From: Tetragonia tetragonoides
Taxonomy: Eukaryota > Streptophyta > Magnoliopsida > Caryophyllales > Aizoaceae
Length of the DNA: 64,000 nucleotides
Reading direction: 5' to 3'
Assembly (NCBI GenBank): GCA_038025085.1
Contig: CM076139.1
Location: forward strand, 53,982,807 to 54,046,806
In this document: positions 48,201 to 60,140 of the stretch, in pieces
How the letters are laid out: the number at the start of each line of letters is the position of its first letter
Numbering within the stretch: the stretch's first letter is position 1
Program-made: the position numbers and the translations under genes
Notes under the pieces: generated by a model
Database searches by the model: none
What the model saw: the letters and a program-made list of their open reading frames with translations, nothing else
Told to the model about the DNA's origin: nothing

Positions 48201-48609
48201 AAAAGATGCAATCTTTGGCAGAATCCTAGGAAAAAGATGGAAACTTTGGCACAATTTTTTTCAAAAGAATCACCAATTGCCAATTGAACTAACAAATTTA
48301 ATTACTATAAACTAAGAAAAACCTAATTGATTCAACAAAAATAAAAAATAAAGCAACCATTTTACATTTCATGCCTTTCAGGGTAAGCACATACAAATTT
48401 CACTGTGCTAAGTCAATTTAGATAACAATAAAATGAACAAAATCAGAATTAACCACAATAAGCAATTAGAAACTGAAACACTGCCCAAACTAGAAGCAGA
48501 TAAGAGAGAGAAAGAGCTTACAGAAGGAGACAGAAGGGGACTTGCCCTTGAGTTTAGACCAAGTGGGTATTTGAGGAGGTGTACTGAGGGTGGTGCTCGT
48601 AGAAGCCAT
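45256..48609 (-). CDS. STIC2: Chloroplast YbaB/EbfC-type nucleoid-associated protein (STIC2-like)
   Basis: Seven exons read leftwards: 48609-48522, 46516-46371, 46094-45994, 45892-45853, 45657-45586, 45480-45424, 45330-45256; phases agree, 192 aa. Residues 1 to about 75 are a Ser/Thr-rich plastid transit peptide plus linker (RSVRVYGLFGGKKDDKG). The YbaB domain then reads NMQNLYETVKKAQMVVQVEA, QKELAAAEFDGYCEGELIKV, LSGNQQPIRTEITEAAMELGAE, TEAYKDAHQKS, MKDRMSNLAQSLGMPPGL. Bacterial YbaB binds DNA; the plant protein STIC2 (suppressor of tic40, At2g24020 type) acts in the stroma with cpSRP54 and ALB3 in thylakoid membrane protein insertion. The symbol is by similarity; a close paralogue (STCL type) is the alternative. 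Intron 1 is about 2 kb and holds an Au-SINE-like fragment. Confidence 0.93.
47960..48010 (-). mobile_element. Au-type SINE fragment in STIC2 intron 1
   Basis: GAGGCACCCGCCTAGAGTGG followed by GCGGATGTAAACAGCCTTA matches the antisense order of words seen at 10745-10850 (CCACCCAGGCGG, then GTACGCAACC). Short and partial. Confidence 0.4.
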
Positions 48610-48844
48610 TTTCAGAGGAGAGAGAGAGAGAAGGAAGAAGGAGAAGATAAACCCTTTCCGATTGAAATCAGTACTGACACTTTTTCACACGCACACAGTA
48701 GGACTATATGTCCGTATGTTGCATCCATTCTTCAAAATAAATATCTTTTGGGGAATTATCAGTAAAAAGTCAAAACAAAACAAAAAAGGTCTTTTTAGTT
48801 CATAATTTTTTTTAATAGGCAAGAAAGTAAACCTGATAAAAAAT

Positions 48845-49250
48845 ACCCGGCCCGAGGGTCTGGCCCGAACCCACCCGCATTTGGGCCGGGTTTGGGATGA
48901 AGGTCAAACCCGCAAACCCAGCCCGAATGGCCCGAAATTTAATTATTTTTAATTTTTTTCATATATTTTCTATTAATTTGCTTGCTGTAATTTTAATTTA
49001 ACTTTTTTTAAAAAATAATTTTGCAAATTTGATGTCATGGTTGCGTAGATCTTGAAAAGTTGTACGGATTATTCAAAAAAAAAATCACCTCAAACACATA
49101 TCGGGATCAAAAATTATGCTTAAATATAGAAAATAAACGATGCCGCGAAATTGGCCCGAAAAGCCCACCCAAAATCCGATAGGGCCGGGTAGACATAAGT
49201 TTTTGGCCCGAAAATCCGATGGCCCGACCCAATAATCACCTCTACAAGAA
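48845..49250. mobile_element. GGCCCGA-rich inserted element
   Basis: Both ends are rich in GGCCCGA and GGGCCGGGT words (48845-48945 and 49145-49232) around an AT-rich centre. It is missing from the otherwise colinear right copy of the duplication, which shows that it is an insertion. Class uncertain. Confidence 0.6.
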
Positions 49251-49599
49251 AGCATACTCATAACTCTTTATGATCATAATGTGGTAAATGGATAAAGTCC
49301 CACAAAACTCAATTGGATGTTTGGATAATAGCACATTTTGTTCTTACCCTACCATCTTAACGTCCGTGAGATCGAACATTATGATTTCTTACTAGAATAT
49401 AGCATTGATGTCCTTGAGCTATATCATCATTGGTATTAGCAAAGTAAAGTTGGTAAGTTGCATCATCATGTGATATTTGTAATTGAAAGTCGATGTTATT
49501 TTAGGGACAACTAATTTTACACCTTAACTAATGACTAAAACATGTGTTTAATTTAGGTTTGTAAAATACAATAACCTTAAAGTAAGATATTCATATTTA

Positions 49600-50030
49600 T
49601 TGGTGCAAAGTAGAAAATTCATGTTGGATATAGGTGGAGTGGATGAAACTTTATATCTCATTGTGGATCATAAAAATATATAGTAATGATTGGAGGGCTG
49701 TAGAGATAAGTCAAGTGGCCCAACCAAAGCACAGGACCAACCCCAGGAATAACCCATGTGGCCCAGTTGGAGCAGAAGACTATGATCACCCTAAACATTT
49801 AGGCCCAAGCCCACCAATGACCTAAAGACACATAGCTATAAATAGAGAACGATACACCAAGGTAAGTGACTTTATTCATTGATCATCATTTATTACTTTT
49901 AGCTACTTTTACTAATCACATCCTCACTCCCACCCCCGAGGGCAGTTAACTTGCCTGACGGAAGCCTTGATCAAGGACGGACCTACCAGCAGCGTATAGT
50001 GCAACCCCTTGAAACAAGTAAGTTGCACAA
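49600..50030 (+). mobile_element. LTR-like remnant
   Basis: Absent from the right copy of the duplication. Contains a promoter-like CTATAAATAGAG at 49836-49847, GTAAGTGACTTTATTC, then TCACTCCCACCCCCGAGGGC and AACTTGCCTGACGGAAGCC, an arrangement typical of the U3/R/U5 part of plant LTR retrotransposons. No internal region or second LTR seen, so it would be a solo or partial LTR. Confidence 0.45.
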
Positions 50031-50643
50031 AGTATTTAAAATAAATAGGAAATAGAATAATTCATAGTGAGACTTTATGTTACAAGTTTGAGTCTTCTCT
50101 CCTAGGGAAGATAATGGATCATGGGAAGGAAAAATAATTGAACCTCTTTGGCAATTTCTCCACACCCTCGAGAGTCATGATCCCCAATTTAAAGGAAGAA
50201 TTTTTATTCCCTTTTTTTTTTTTTTTTTGAGGGGATATTCCCTTCTTCCCTAGCTTCTCCAACTTTCAAACAAGTTGCTTCACCAACACAGTGCAATTGC
50301 AAAATATAATTAGCATCAAATTACTAAATCTGGGGAGCTGTTAAATTGCAACATAAATCAAATGAATGAAATTGAACTCCTAAAAACCCTAACAAGAGTT
50401 TAATCAAAGTATCCTTGTGGCTTATGGAGAGGATAGTGAAGCGGTGATGGGAGCACCGAATTGATCTCAATATTGGCGGTATTCAAACAAAAAAACAGAA
50501 CTAAGAGAACAAAATTACCTGTTAATGGGCTACTTCAATTTCAAACACACCAGAGAAATGGTTCCACCATTCTCTTCTCTCTCCTCTCTCCTCTCTCATC
50601 TTCCCCTCCCCAAAAGAAAACCCAGTTTCTTGCTCAAGAAAAA

Positions 50644-50985
50644 ATGGTGGAATTAAAAGAAAAAAAAAATGAGGTTATGATGCTGGTTCATGAATTAGAA
50701 ACCCATACTCAACAATTAAACCACAATGTACTCAACTTCTATAAGCTCCTCTTGAGGTAAGATCGCGCCTTTGAGACGGTGGGTTCTCTAACCGAAAAAT
50801 TGCAAGATTTTAAAGGGTCTGACAAAAGAAAAGAAGAGCTTGAAGTTAAATTAGTTAGTGCAAATGAACACTACAACAACGTTAGAACACTTGTGGAAAC
50901 TAATTTGAAGAAAATTCAGCGAGAACAGATCACAATGGAAGACTTAGAGCATAGAGTATTGCTTCTTCAAGCCAGAGTTGTTTGA
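50644..50985 (+). pseudogene. Coiled-coil protein frame interrupted by one stop
   Basis: From ATG 50644 the frame is open to a TAA at 50758-50760 and, in the same frame, continues from there to a stop just after 50982: MVELKEKKNEVMMLVHELE, then SLTEKLQDFKGSDKRKEELE, LVETNLKKIQREQ and LEHRVLLLQARVV. The composition (Leu heptads, Lys/Glu) is that of a coiled coil. The stop lies within AG|GTAAGA, a donor-like context, but no suitable acceptor is seen nearby. Family not recognised; a gene fragment is most likely. Confidence 0.45.
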
Positions 50986-51378
50986 GATGAGGGGAGGTTC
51001 TTCAAAAAAAATGGAGGATCAAGGTGTCAATGGGCCAACTTTGGTGTTTTCAGACGGTTAACACAGTTCTTTTGGGAATTCGTCAAGATGATCGGATTTT
51101 GTATCGTGCTTATGTTCGGAATTGGGATTTGGATTATAACAACAAAAAGATCATAGTTCTTGCGTTTAAATTTGTGGGTATGTCATCACAATTGCTGTTG
51201 CATGCTATTCTGAATTAAATGAGATTTAGGCTCTTGCGTTTAAACCCATTTGTTTGTTGGTTTTGATTTATGTAGGTGAACGAGAGCTTGGTAATTTGAA
51301 GCAAAAACGGGGTTCTTGGTGAAGTTGTGCATGGAGTTTATTGCACTCTTGTTAGTGATGGAGTGTGTATTTATAGAT

Positions 51379-51462
51379 TTTGTTTTTGATTTTGGTCCAA
51401 ATTTTGTTTATATATAGATTTTGTTCAGGATTTGGATTCGATTTATTATCTTTATTGCATCG
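51379..51462 (+). repeat. ~83-bp direct repeat at left edge of MULE (partner 60237-60316)
   Basis: TTTTTGATTTTGGTCCAAAT through TTATCTTTATTGCAT occurs at both places in the same orientation with almost no differences (one extra base and one small gap near GTTCAGGA). It abuts the element on each side. Confidence 0.9.
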
Positions 51463-52074
51463 CAAAAACTTAAAAGAGGCCGCCCTTTGTAATAGGGCGG
51501 CTCATCCACGTCAGCAAAGGAAATAAGCGGCTTCCTCGCTTACCAAAATAACGACCCTGCTGCGTTTCCTCGCTTCAATTTTGTCAGCTTCTCCTTCTCC
51601 ACTTCGTCATTCTTTTCGATTTTTCTCCACTTCGTCTGTTCTCTTTCTCCTTTTTCAGTTCGCGAATCATTCGATTTTTCGCGATGAATATGACCTGTTT
51701 TTGCCTCTGAATCATTTTGATTCGCGTCATGGATCTCGTTCCTGTTGGTGATACAATTACTGATATAGATGGTTCTGGAACTACGATATCTGATGTTCGA
51801 GATGGAAATCAATCTACAATTGTAGTTGTAGGAGGTTAGTTCATCACTTTTGATAATTAGGTCATGACTATAGTTTTTAAATCTTCATCTATGTCCTACA
51901 TATAAATCATTGATCATTATTTTTTTGAATGTTTTATGCTAACGTTTTGTTAGGTTTTTATGTATAATAAACACAATAAATATTTTATGCTAGTTTTATG
52001 ATACACTGTGCGAATGCTTTTGGTATATGTATTGATTTGGTTTAAGTATTGATGTTTCTTTAGATATGCAGAGG

Positions 52075-52370
52075 TTATAGTAATGAAACTAACACTATAG
52101 TAATGAAACTAACACTGCATTATAATAAACTAACACTGCTTGAAAATAAACTAACACTACAGTTTTATACGATGATGTGTCAGAGATTAAAGTAACGAAA
52201 CTAACACTGCATTAGAATAAATTAACACTGCATGGAAATAAACTAACACTAGAGTTTTTGTACGATGAAATAACACTAGTGAGATAAATCGTGAAATAAA
52301 CTAACACTGCATGGAAATAAGCTAGCACTGCATGACAATAAACTAACACTAGTTATATAAATCGTGCTAC
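52075..52370 (+). repeat. Array 1 of 21-bp phased CTAACACTGCAT motif
   Basis: About twelve copies of CTAACACTGCAT or close variants, mostly separated so that the period is 21 bp (for example followed by TATAATAAA, TAGAATAAA or GGAAATAAA). Located in the leader or intron before the transposase exon. Confidence 0.85.
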
Positions 52371-52430
52371 TATATATAAGTGTTAGTTTTGATTTTTTTT
52401 ATATTATTTGTTTTTTGCATAAACAAATAG

Positions 52431-54811
52431 TGATGATTTTGATGTAAATGGCTCTTTTATTGGCTTGACCGGAAGAACACTTGATTATTTTTATGATTTG
52501 TATTGTCGTCATGCGGTTTTGATTGGGTTTAGTGTTAAGAAATGATGCACTAGGAGATTAGCTAGCACACCTGATGTAGTGAATGAGAAGTATTTTTTGT
52601 TGTCGTGTGAGGGTCATAAAACATCCAAACCTCCTGTTGAACCCATTGTTTCTGTTGATGGGAAACAAAAACCAAAGAGAAAGGAAGTTCCTATTACTCG
52701 GACTGACTGTAAGGCAGGGCTTCGACTTAAACACCTCAATGATGGTTTGTATTATGTTGTTAGCCATGTTATTGCACATAATCACCCTCTCACCAGGCCT
52801 GAGTGGGGCTATATGCATAGGTCTGAAAGGCATATTGGTAAAGAGCAAGGTGAAGTTATTCAATCCAACATTAATTGTGGAATGACAGCCACTCAATCTT
52901 TCCATTGTTCTGCATATGAGGCCGGTGGTGTGAAAGTTGTTGGGCACACCATCAAAGATCATCTCAATTATATTAATCGCATGAAGATGAAGGCGATTGA
53001 AGGTGGGGATGCCCAAAGCGTTATTGACCAACTCTACAAACAAGCTACTGAAGAGGAGGATTTCTTTTTCAGGGTTAGGGTGGATGAGAATGGAAAGTTG
53101 TGTAATTTATTTTGGCGTGATTCGATGATGAAGGAAGATTTCATGATATATGGGGATGTAACCGTATTTGATACTACTTATCGAACTAACAAGTATAATC
53201 TCATTTGCGCCCCCTTTGTTGGCATCAACAACCATTGGAAAAACGTAATGTTTGGTTGTGCTTTTTTTGGCTAACGAGCAGGTAGAGTCGTTTGTTTGGT
53301 TATTTCAAGTTTTCCAGAAGTCAATGGGTGGCAAATAAATATCCTGTTAGCATTTTTACCGACCAAGATAAAGCTATGTCAAATGCTATTTCTCAGGTAT
53401 TACACCTACTGTTAGTTGAAAATTTTCTGTAAATTTGGTGTCCTGTTTTTTAGTGCTTGTTTTATTTCTTGCAGTGTTAGTTATTCCTTCCACAGTGTTA
53501 GTTCTTTCTTCCACAGTGTTACTTTGTTGCATTGGTGGTGTCTTGTTTTAACTCTTTAATACATTCCAGGTCTTTCCTTATTCAAGGCATAGACTCTGCT
53601 TGTGGCACCTTCTGAAAAATGCTGTAAGCTATTATGGAGAGTTGCGCAGTGATCCTTCTTTCCATCAGGCTTTTAAGCATTGCTTCTATGGATGTGTTGA
53701 TGAAGAAGAGTTTGAGAGGTGTTGGAAAGAAATGCTTAGGAAATATGGATTGGAAAGCAGTGAGGATCATCCATGGATTCATAATTTGTATAGTTTCAAG
53801 GAGAAATGGTGCACTGCTTTGAGCAAAGACTCTTTCTCAGCGGGAATTCTATCATCCCAGAGAAGTGAAAGCACAAATCATGCCATTGGGTTTCGTGCTA
53901 GTAATACAACTAGCTTAATTGAGTTTTATTCTATTTTTAAGGAAACTATGAGTCGTTGGAGGTTGACTGAAGAAGCAGATGAGTTTAATTGCTCTAAATC
54001 ACTTCCGTCCACTGCACTTCACATGAGTGGGATTATGAAGCAAGCTGCTGAAACGTATACTCTAACTCTTTTTAGGGATTTTGAAGCTGAGTTTTTGAGG
54101 TCGCTTACTACTGTTTGTACTATTTTGGATATGGAGGGGACGACATTAGTTTATAATGTTGGTGTTCAAGGTGAGATAGTTTCATTCAAGGTTGTATATG
54201 ATGTGGTCTGCCACATGATTTATTGTTCATGCAAAACTTTTGAATCATGTGGCATGTTGTGTTGTCATTGCTTTAGGCTTTATTTCATGCATTCTGTTGT
54301 TGAAATACCTACTGTTTATATATCTAAAAGATGGACTAAATTTGCAAAAGAAGAAGTGTGGAATAAGTGTGACAGGAACTATCCAGCAGCTGTGATGCGT
54401 AAAGAATCTGTTCTTTGGCGCCAGATTAGAGCTCGGAGGTTTTATAACCTGGTTCTGAAGTCTGAAAAAGATGAGGTAACAAGGAAAATTTTGGATAATG
54501 GATATGAGACACTTCTTGCTTCTATTGATGCTGCATTTTCTGGAATGGACATTGGTAATGATGATGGTTGCAATGATAGTGATGTTGTTGATAATTCTCC
54601 TGCTACTAGCTCATCCACAACTGTACTTGATCCTGTACGTTGTGTGACAAAAGGTAGAAGCAAGAGAATACCAAGTCACTGGGACAAGGACAAGCAAAAT
54701 AAGAGGGGAAAGGCTGGTCGAAATGTTTCGCAGCTTAAAGATAAGGTTGGCGGCGGTTCTCGTGTAATGAAGGAGTTTGGAACAAAGACTCCGGAGGTTC
54801 AAATGTCTTGA
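52431..54811 (+). pseudogene. FAR1/MULE/SWIM transposase, inactivated
   Basis: Exon-like part one is about 52431-53396 and part two 53570-54811, joined by a GT/AG intron. Part one has the FAR1 DNA-binding domain (YFYDLYCRHAVLIGFSV, YFLLSCEGHK, DCKAGLRLKHLNDGLYYV, HNHPL) and the start of the MULE catalytic domain (FWRDSMMKEDF, VTVFDTTYRTNKYNLICAPF). Part two continues (RHRLCLWHLLKNA, RSESTNHAI) and has a SWIM zinc finger (DVVCHMIYCSCKTFESCGMLCCHCF, read as C-x-C and C-x-H). Damage: TGA near 52542, one extra T in the T run near 53265, and a four-base insertion near 53330. The FAR1 family evolved from such transposases, but the flanks here favour a resident transposon over a domesticated gene. 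The first exon is not identified; the ATG at 51729 runs into a stop after 21 codons. Confidence 0.85.
53461..53530 (-). repeat. Reverse-oriented 21-bp motif copies in transposase intron
   Basis: Three copies of GTGTTAGTT or GTGTTACTT, the inverse of the array motif, at exact 21-base spacing within the intron between the two transposase parts. Confidence 0.75.
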
Positions 54812-54944
54812 TTTTTTTTGTTTAAACAATTCAATTATTTTAATTTGGTTCTTATGTAAACAACTATATGGGGAATTTTTTGATGTGAAAATAGTCATAT
54901 TCTGAAGTTCAATCTTATCATTTTTCTGTATTGTTAAATCTTAT

Positions 54945-55740
54945 CAACTGATATTGTATCCTATAAAACTGACACTGGATCCTATAAAACTGACATTGTA
55001 TCCCATAAAACTAACACTACATTCTATTATACTAACACTGTATCCTATTGAACTAATTTTACATGCTATTATTCTAACACTCTCCTAATCATCTCATGAT
55101 ACTAACACTGCATCCTTTGAAACTAACACTGCATACCGATTTACTAACACTTCATCCCAATTCAATAACACTACCTGTCAGTTCCTTTGAAACTAACACT
55201 GCATATTGTTTTACTAACACTACATCCCAATTCAATAACACTACATCCCAATTCAATAATACTACATGTCAGTTCCTATGAAAGAAACACTGCATACCCT
55301 TTTACTAACACTACATTCAAATTCAATAACACTACATGTCAGTTCCCTAAAAAATTATCATTTTTACTTACTGTGCCTTTTATGCTATTTAAAACTTCAA
55401 ATATTATCATTGAAACTACAATGCACTTCATGATATTAATGAATGTAGTGTGCAAGGAACAAGATCCACCCTTAACAATGCGTTCCATATAACTAACACT
55501 GCATCCCACAAAACTAACACTGCATCCTACAAAACTAACACTACATCCCATAAAACTAACACTGCATCTGATAAACCTGTTAAAATCAAAAATAGAAAAG
55601 AAATTTTTGTTCAGTATTTCTACTACATCTGATAAATCTGATAAAATCAAAATGGAAAAGAAATACTTGTTTCCACAACTAACACTGTATTCTATAAAAC
55701 TAACATTGTGTGCTATAAAACTGACACTGTTTCCACAACA
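54945..55740 (+). repeat. Arrays 2 and 3 of 21-bp phased motif between the two MULE genes
   Basis: From 54945 to 55345 and 55485 to 55575, with stragglers to 55740, the motif CTAACACTGCATCC (variants CTGACATTGTATCC, ATAACACTACATCC) repeats at 21 bp more than 25 times. The first ten to twelve bases are conserved, the rest drifts. Confidence 0.9.
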
Positions 55741-56534
55741 AGTCAAAATACCAAATCATTCTAACATCATGCAATATTTCTTTGCACATTTTTCAGCATT
55801 TGCTGAAATTTACAACCAAATTTCCCCCCTAATTACAGACTGTTGAGTATTTTCTACTTTTTCTTTTTGGTTTTGTTTGCTTCTTTCTTTTTAAGCTTCT
55901 TCGCATCCTCGATCTCCTTCTTTAAAAGCGGCTTTTGATGTTCAAATAACCTTATTGTGTTGAGCACATTTTCTCGTTCTTTGTTGGGATCACTAAGCAC
56001 CACTGTTGTGCAGATGCGGGATCTCAAGTAACGTCTCAAGTTAGACTTCATAGAATGGAAACCAAAATGTTAATACTTGCACCTGATTTTTGTATTTTGA
56101 AAAACAGTATGTAAAATAAAAGAGAATATACACCACAATCAAAATGTTAATACCTTCTGAAGTTCTGGTTCATTGAATATCTCACCCTTGAAGTGCTCAA
56201 TGTGTGACATCATGAAAACACCACAATTAAGATCGTATTTTTTAGTCTGCCAATTAAATTTGATGTTTTGGGTCTTGTAGGTGCTAATCTCATTTGCCAA
56301 TGGGTGCCTCCCTTCTAACCATGTTATCAGCTCCTCCTTTTGTTTAGTTAAATAAAGAACTCAGTATATAGACCAAACAGTGACACAATATATGGGCAAA
56401 GACATGCATAATGTTGTCCATGACTCCATGGCATTTTAGTGTTGGATGTCAACTCCAACATTTTCTTCAATAAAAAGCCTTGCATAACAATTGACAGCAA
56501 AGAAAGCAATATGCAAAATGTACAAAAGCCAGAT

Positions 56535-56610
56535 TCACTGCATCCCATAACACTAACACTAGACTATAAAAAAGTAACACTGGATGTTATGAAAGTAACA
56601 CTTGATCCTG
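56535..56610 (+). repeat. Array 4 of 21-bp motif within protease-gene intron
   Basis: CACTGCATCCCATAACACTAACACTAG and following AAGTAACACTGGAT, AAGTAACACTTGAT copies, again about 21 bp apart. Confidence 0.65.
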
Positions 56611-58570
56611 TTAGGTTTATGTATATTATCAGTACTTATGTTGAAAATGTGAAGATATTCTCCTCTTCTTCATACTCTCTGTTGTCCAAGTACTGAATCA
56701 ACTTCTTTTGGAAGTTGATTACGAAACACGAGTAGTGATGTTGCAATAGTATCGGGACAAAGATCTGTTATCATCATTATTATTGAAATGTTAGATGAAG
56801 CTTAAATTGCGTGGAAATAAGTGCAGAAAATTCCAAAGTATTGTATTCTTACCATTTGAATCCTATGGAAGTAGGTGTTCAAAATAGGGTCGACGTTTCT
56901 CATCCAATCTGTATATGTATTTCTGATATTCCTCTTGCGTCTTTCAATTCCCTTTTGGCGCCTCTTTTCCTTCTCTTCCTTCTTTAGTTCTTCATTCTCA
57001 TCCTTGGTATTTTCATGGTCTTTGTCATCCTTGCTATCTTTTTCCTCATTTTTATCTCCTTCATTCTCATCATTGCTATCTTTATCCTTATCGATATTAG
57101 TTAGAGTAGGATTCTCATTGTTGAGCAGATCGAGGATGAAATCCATTATACTCTGGCAGAGACGAAAATAACTCTTTTTAAAATAAAATAAATATTTATA
57201 TATTCGAAGATAGCATAAAACAATTGTTATTGATAGCTTACACTAGCTGTAGTTCCAAAGCAGAATCTGAGCGGTTCATCATTATGCTCTGTGGCTGATC
57301 AGTTGTGGGCTTCAGTAGTGGATGATCAAGCTGGTCGTGATTGAAATTCAATATCCATGCACATGCTACTGTGCAAATTATCATTGTCCGCATGTTTAGG
57401 AAACCAAGTCCCATTGTCTGTCTCCCAATTTTCCTCTAGCCTTTTTCTCATCCGTGACTCTCTTCTTCATTTTTTTACCCTTCCAATGCTGGATAAGCGG
57501 CAAAGCTGTGGGTTGTGGTTCTCCTAGCCTCATGTGTCTGTGAAAGTAAGCCAGTTGCAGAATAGCTACACAACCACTTATCTCCTTTACTGATGTTGAT
57601 TTGTACTTTCTTACAGAGTTGCAAAGCCTGTTAAGTACAGCTCCACACCAATCCCAGTGTTGAATCTTTTCTTCATCCATCAGATATGGAACAGTGGAGA
57701 AATCAACCTTTTGGTTTGCTGGAGGCATCAAGAATGAGTTGAGTGCTAGGAGAACAAATAATCTCTTAAATATTGGCCCACCATTGGGCAAGTGGTCCAA
57801 CAAAATTGCTGGGATTACACTCACATCCATTTGTGTACCGGGTTGGACCCCAAATTCTGGCAGCCAAGTGAGTTCTTCCGGTACTGTTTTCACTTCACTT
57901 TTAAAATTTTCGATGTCGCAACCTTCATTTCTGGGCAGTAGAAACATGTCATGGACATCATAGGGCGTGATGGCAAACTTTATTGTCTCATTCACCTTGA
58001 ACATCCTGGTGTCAGGGTTGAATCTTTCCAATAACCAATCCATCATTGTTAGTGGAATTATCTCTGTTTTCATTGATAACAGACCTGAAAAACCTATTTC
58101 TCTGACAGATTGAATCTGTTCCATACTCAACAATTTCATCACATGTATAAGCCTGTTAGGCCTACACTGAGTTCTCATGCCTTTCTTTTTTTTTTCTTCT
58201 CCTCATCCTCCTCATTCTCCTCACTTTCATAATCTTCATCTTCACTCTCTGCTTTTCTTTTTGCCAATGTTTGTGGCTGTTTCTTTGTTTCAGATTTTGT
58301 AGCAAGAGGTTGTGCTTTTGCCAAATGAGCTACTTTCTTTTCTGCAGCTACAACAATCGATTTATTTTGTGGAGCTGCCTTTTTTGATGCAGGGACTCCT
58401 TTCTTAGGCTTTGAAACAGCTACTGGTTTCTTAGTAGATGCCGAAACAGATGGCGCCGAAACAAGTACCGGTGCTACCTTTTTTGTTTCCTTTGAAAGAG
58501 GTACTGTTGTAGGTTCTGCCTTCTTTGCTGGGGGTTTTATTTTTACCACAACAGACATAGCAAAACATTA

Positions 58571-59680
58571 GTACTATCACCAGATTCCAAGATACTGACA
58601 CTAGCATTTGTACCACAACAGGCATAGCAAAACATTAGTACTAGAGTACAATTAGAGACACCAACCACAAATAACAACAACTAATTGACCAAATATACAG
58701 AACAGTTTACATAACAAAATACTATCACCAGATTCCAAGATACTGACACCAGAAGTACTAATACTGATACTAGACCACTTTTTAGAAATTATTTAGGTCA
58801 TTTCAGTAAAATACTTAGACAAACTGTCACCTATAGTAAGTACAAATGCTAGCACCACATTGAAATATAATGACACCAGAACACAAAATGCTAACACTGG
58901 ATCATTTATATTTTTAGAAACATTTTCAAGTGACACCACAACAAACATAGAAAAACATGCTACCAGATTGAAAATAAATAGTACTAGAAGTACAAACAGA
59001 GACACCAATCACAAATAACAACAACTAAATGAGCAAATATACAGAACAATTTACATAACAAAATACTATCACCACATTCTAAGATACTGACACCAGAAGT
59101 ACTGATACTGATACTAGGCCACTTTTTAGAAATTATTTAGGGCATTTCAATAAAATACTTAGACAAACTGTCACCTATGGTAAGTACAAATACTAGCACC
59201 ACATTGAAATATAGTGACACCAGAGCACAAATTGCTAACACTGGATCATTTCTTTTTTAGAAACATTTTCAAGTGACACCACAACAGACATAACAAAACA
59301 TGCTACCAGAATCAAATTAAATAGTACTAGAAGTACAAACAGAGACACCAATCACAAATAACAACAACTAAATGAGCAAATATACAGAACAGTTTACATA
59401 ACAAAATACTATCACCACATTCCAAGATACTGACACCAGAAGAACTAATACTGATACTAGGCCACTTTTTAGAAATTATTTAGGTCAGTTCAATATAATA
59501 CTTAGACAAACTGTCACCACATTAAAATATAATGACACCAAAACACAAATTGCTAACACTGGATCATTTCTATTTTAGAAACATTTTCAAGTGAAAACAT
59601 GCTAATAGTAGAGACACCAATCACAAATAACAACAACTAATTGAGCAAATACTATCACCATATTTTGAATTAACAACATA
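58571..59680. repeat. ~345-bp tandem repeat with internal 21-bp periodicity
   Basis: Three and a part copies; markers CAAATAACAACAACTA at 58666, 59009, 59357 and 59622, and TACTTAGACAAACTGTCACC at about 58810, 59157 and 59500. Within a unit, TAGCACCACAT, TGACACCAGAA and TAACACTGGAT follow one another at 21 bp, so the large unit is itself made from the array motif. It lies in the intron between exons 2 and 3 of the protease-like gene. Confidence 0.85.
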
Positions 59681-60080
59681 ATTTTTACAGAAATTTCATA
59701 TTAACAGTAGCAAAACTACAAACAGATATGCATGATGGTGAAACAAGTTATTTTACTTACCAATTGGTCGTTTTTTTGGAGTACTTTTTGGTTCTTCAAC
59801 TGATTCTTCATCTGAAATAAATGACAATAGAATTACAAATACAACCAATAGATAACACTAGAAATTAAAATATTATAACTCTCTTTGAAAAGAATTAGAC
59901 ATAGAAGCGTAAGATTCAAACTAAAACTTGATTTTAGGGCGTAAAATACCAAATTGTAAACAATGAAGTCATGAAATTCGAAAATTAGGTCATAAAAATA
60001 CCTTTTCGTTTTTTTGCGACTTGTTTGAACGCCATAATCCACAATGAGTGATAGATTTTCTGTGTTTTTTTGTGTGTTTT

Positions 60081-60084
<4 letters not shown>

Positions 60085-60118
<34 letters not shown>

Positions 60119-60140
60119 GATGATGATGATGAGAGAGAGA
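60085..60140. repeat. (GA)n(TGA)n(GA)n microsatellite
   Basis: A GA run, then about six TGA triplets, then GA again, 50 bases upstream of the protease-like start codon on the minus strand. Confidence 0.95.

Larger units (their letters stand above)
48679..50290. repeat. Intergenic segment duplicated at 60807-61660
   Basis: Three blocks occur in the same order and orientation in both places: A (48679-48785 and 60807-60905, GTTGCATCCATTCTTCAAAA), B (about 49280-49590 and 60965-61290, AGTAAAGTTGGTAAGTTG, GGGACAACTAATTTTACACC) and C (about 50050-50275 and 61405-61650, TTGAGTCTTCTCTCCTAGGG). This left copy is longer because of two extra stretches, 48830-49255 and 49600-50030, absent from the right copy. 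Block A lies just upstream of the STIC2 start and likely includes its promoter. Confidence 0.85.
55854..60035 (-). pseudogene. Divergent Ulp1 (C48) protease-like gene with plant-mobile-domain-like region
   Basis: Reading leftwards. Exon 1 60035-60002 and exon 2 59811-59761 encode a Lys-rich start (MAFKQVAKKRK, KSTPKKRPI). A Lys/Ala/Thr-rich exon from 58527 ends in acidic and Lys runs. Then 58178-57396 is a conserved globular region (IGFSGLLSMKTEIIPLTMMDW, FAITPYDVHDMFLLP, LPNGGPIFKRLFVLLALNSF, HWDWCGAVLNRLCNSV) as found before the protease in Ulp1-type transposon proteins. Next is an acidic/basic linker (57146-56860), then protease pieces: IFVPILLQHHYSCFVINF with the catalytic His and a following LDN Asp (about 56767-56650), and KKYDLNCGVFMMSHIEHF with the catalytic Cys (about 56360-56170). 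A Lys-rich tail ends at 55854. SUMO-type protease activity is inferred from family. A one-base shift in an A run near 58185 breaks the frame, and the region 57400-57150 has unclear joins. Confidence 0.65.

Noticed and set aside
48590..48805. Plus-strand frames over the STIC2 first exon
   Set aside because: Shadow of the minus-strand coding exon and its leader.
51729..51794. ATG as first exon of the MULE transposase
   Set aside because: The frame stops after 21 codons and has no good donor in phase with the next exon; left unassigned.
55096..55632. Thr/Asn-rich repeated frames between the MULE genes
   Set aside because: They are translations of the 21-bp DNA arrays (21 is a multiple of three), not proteins.
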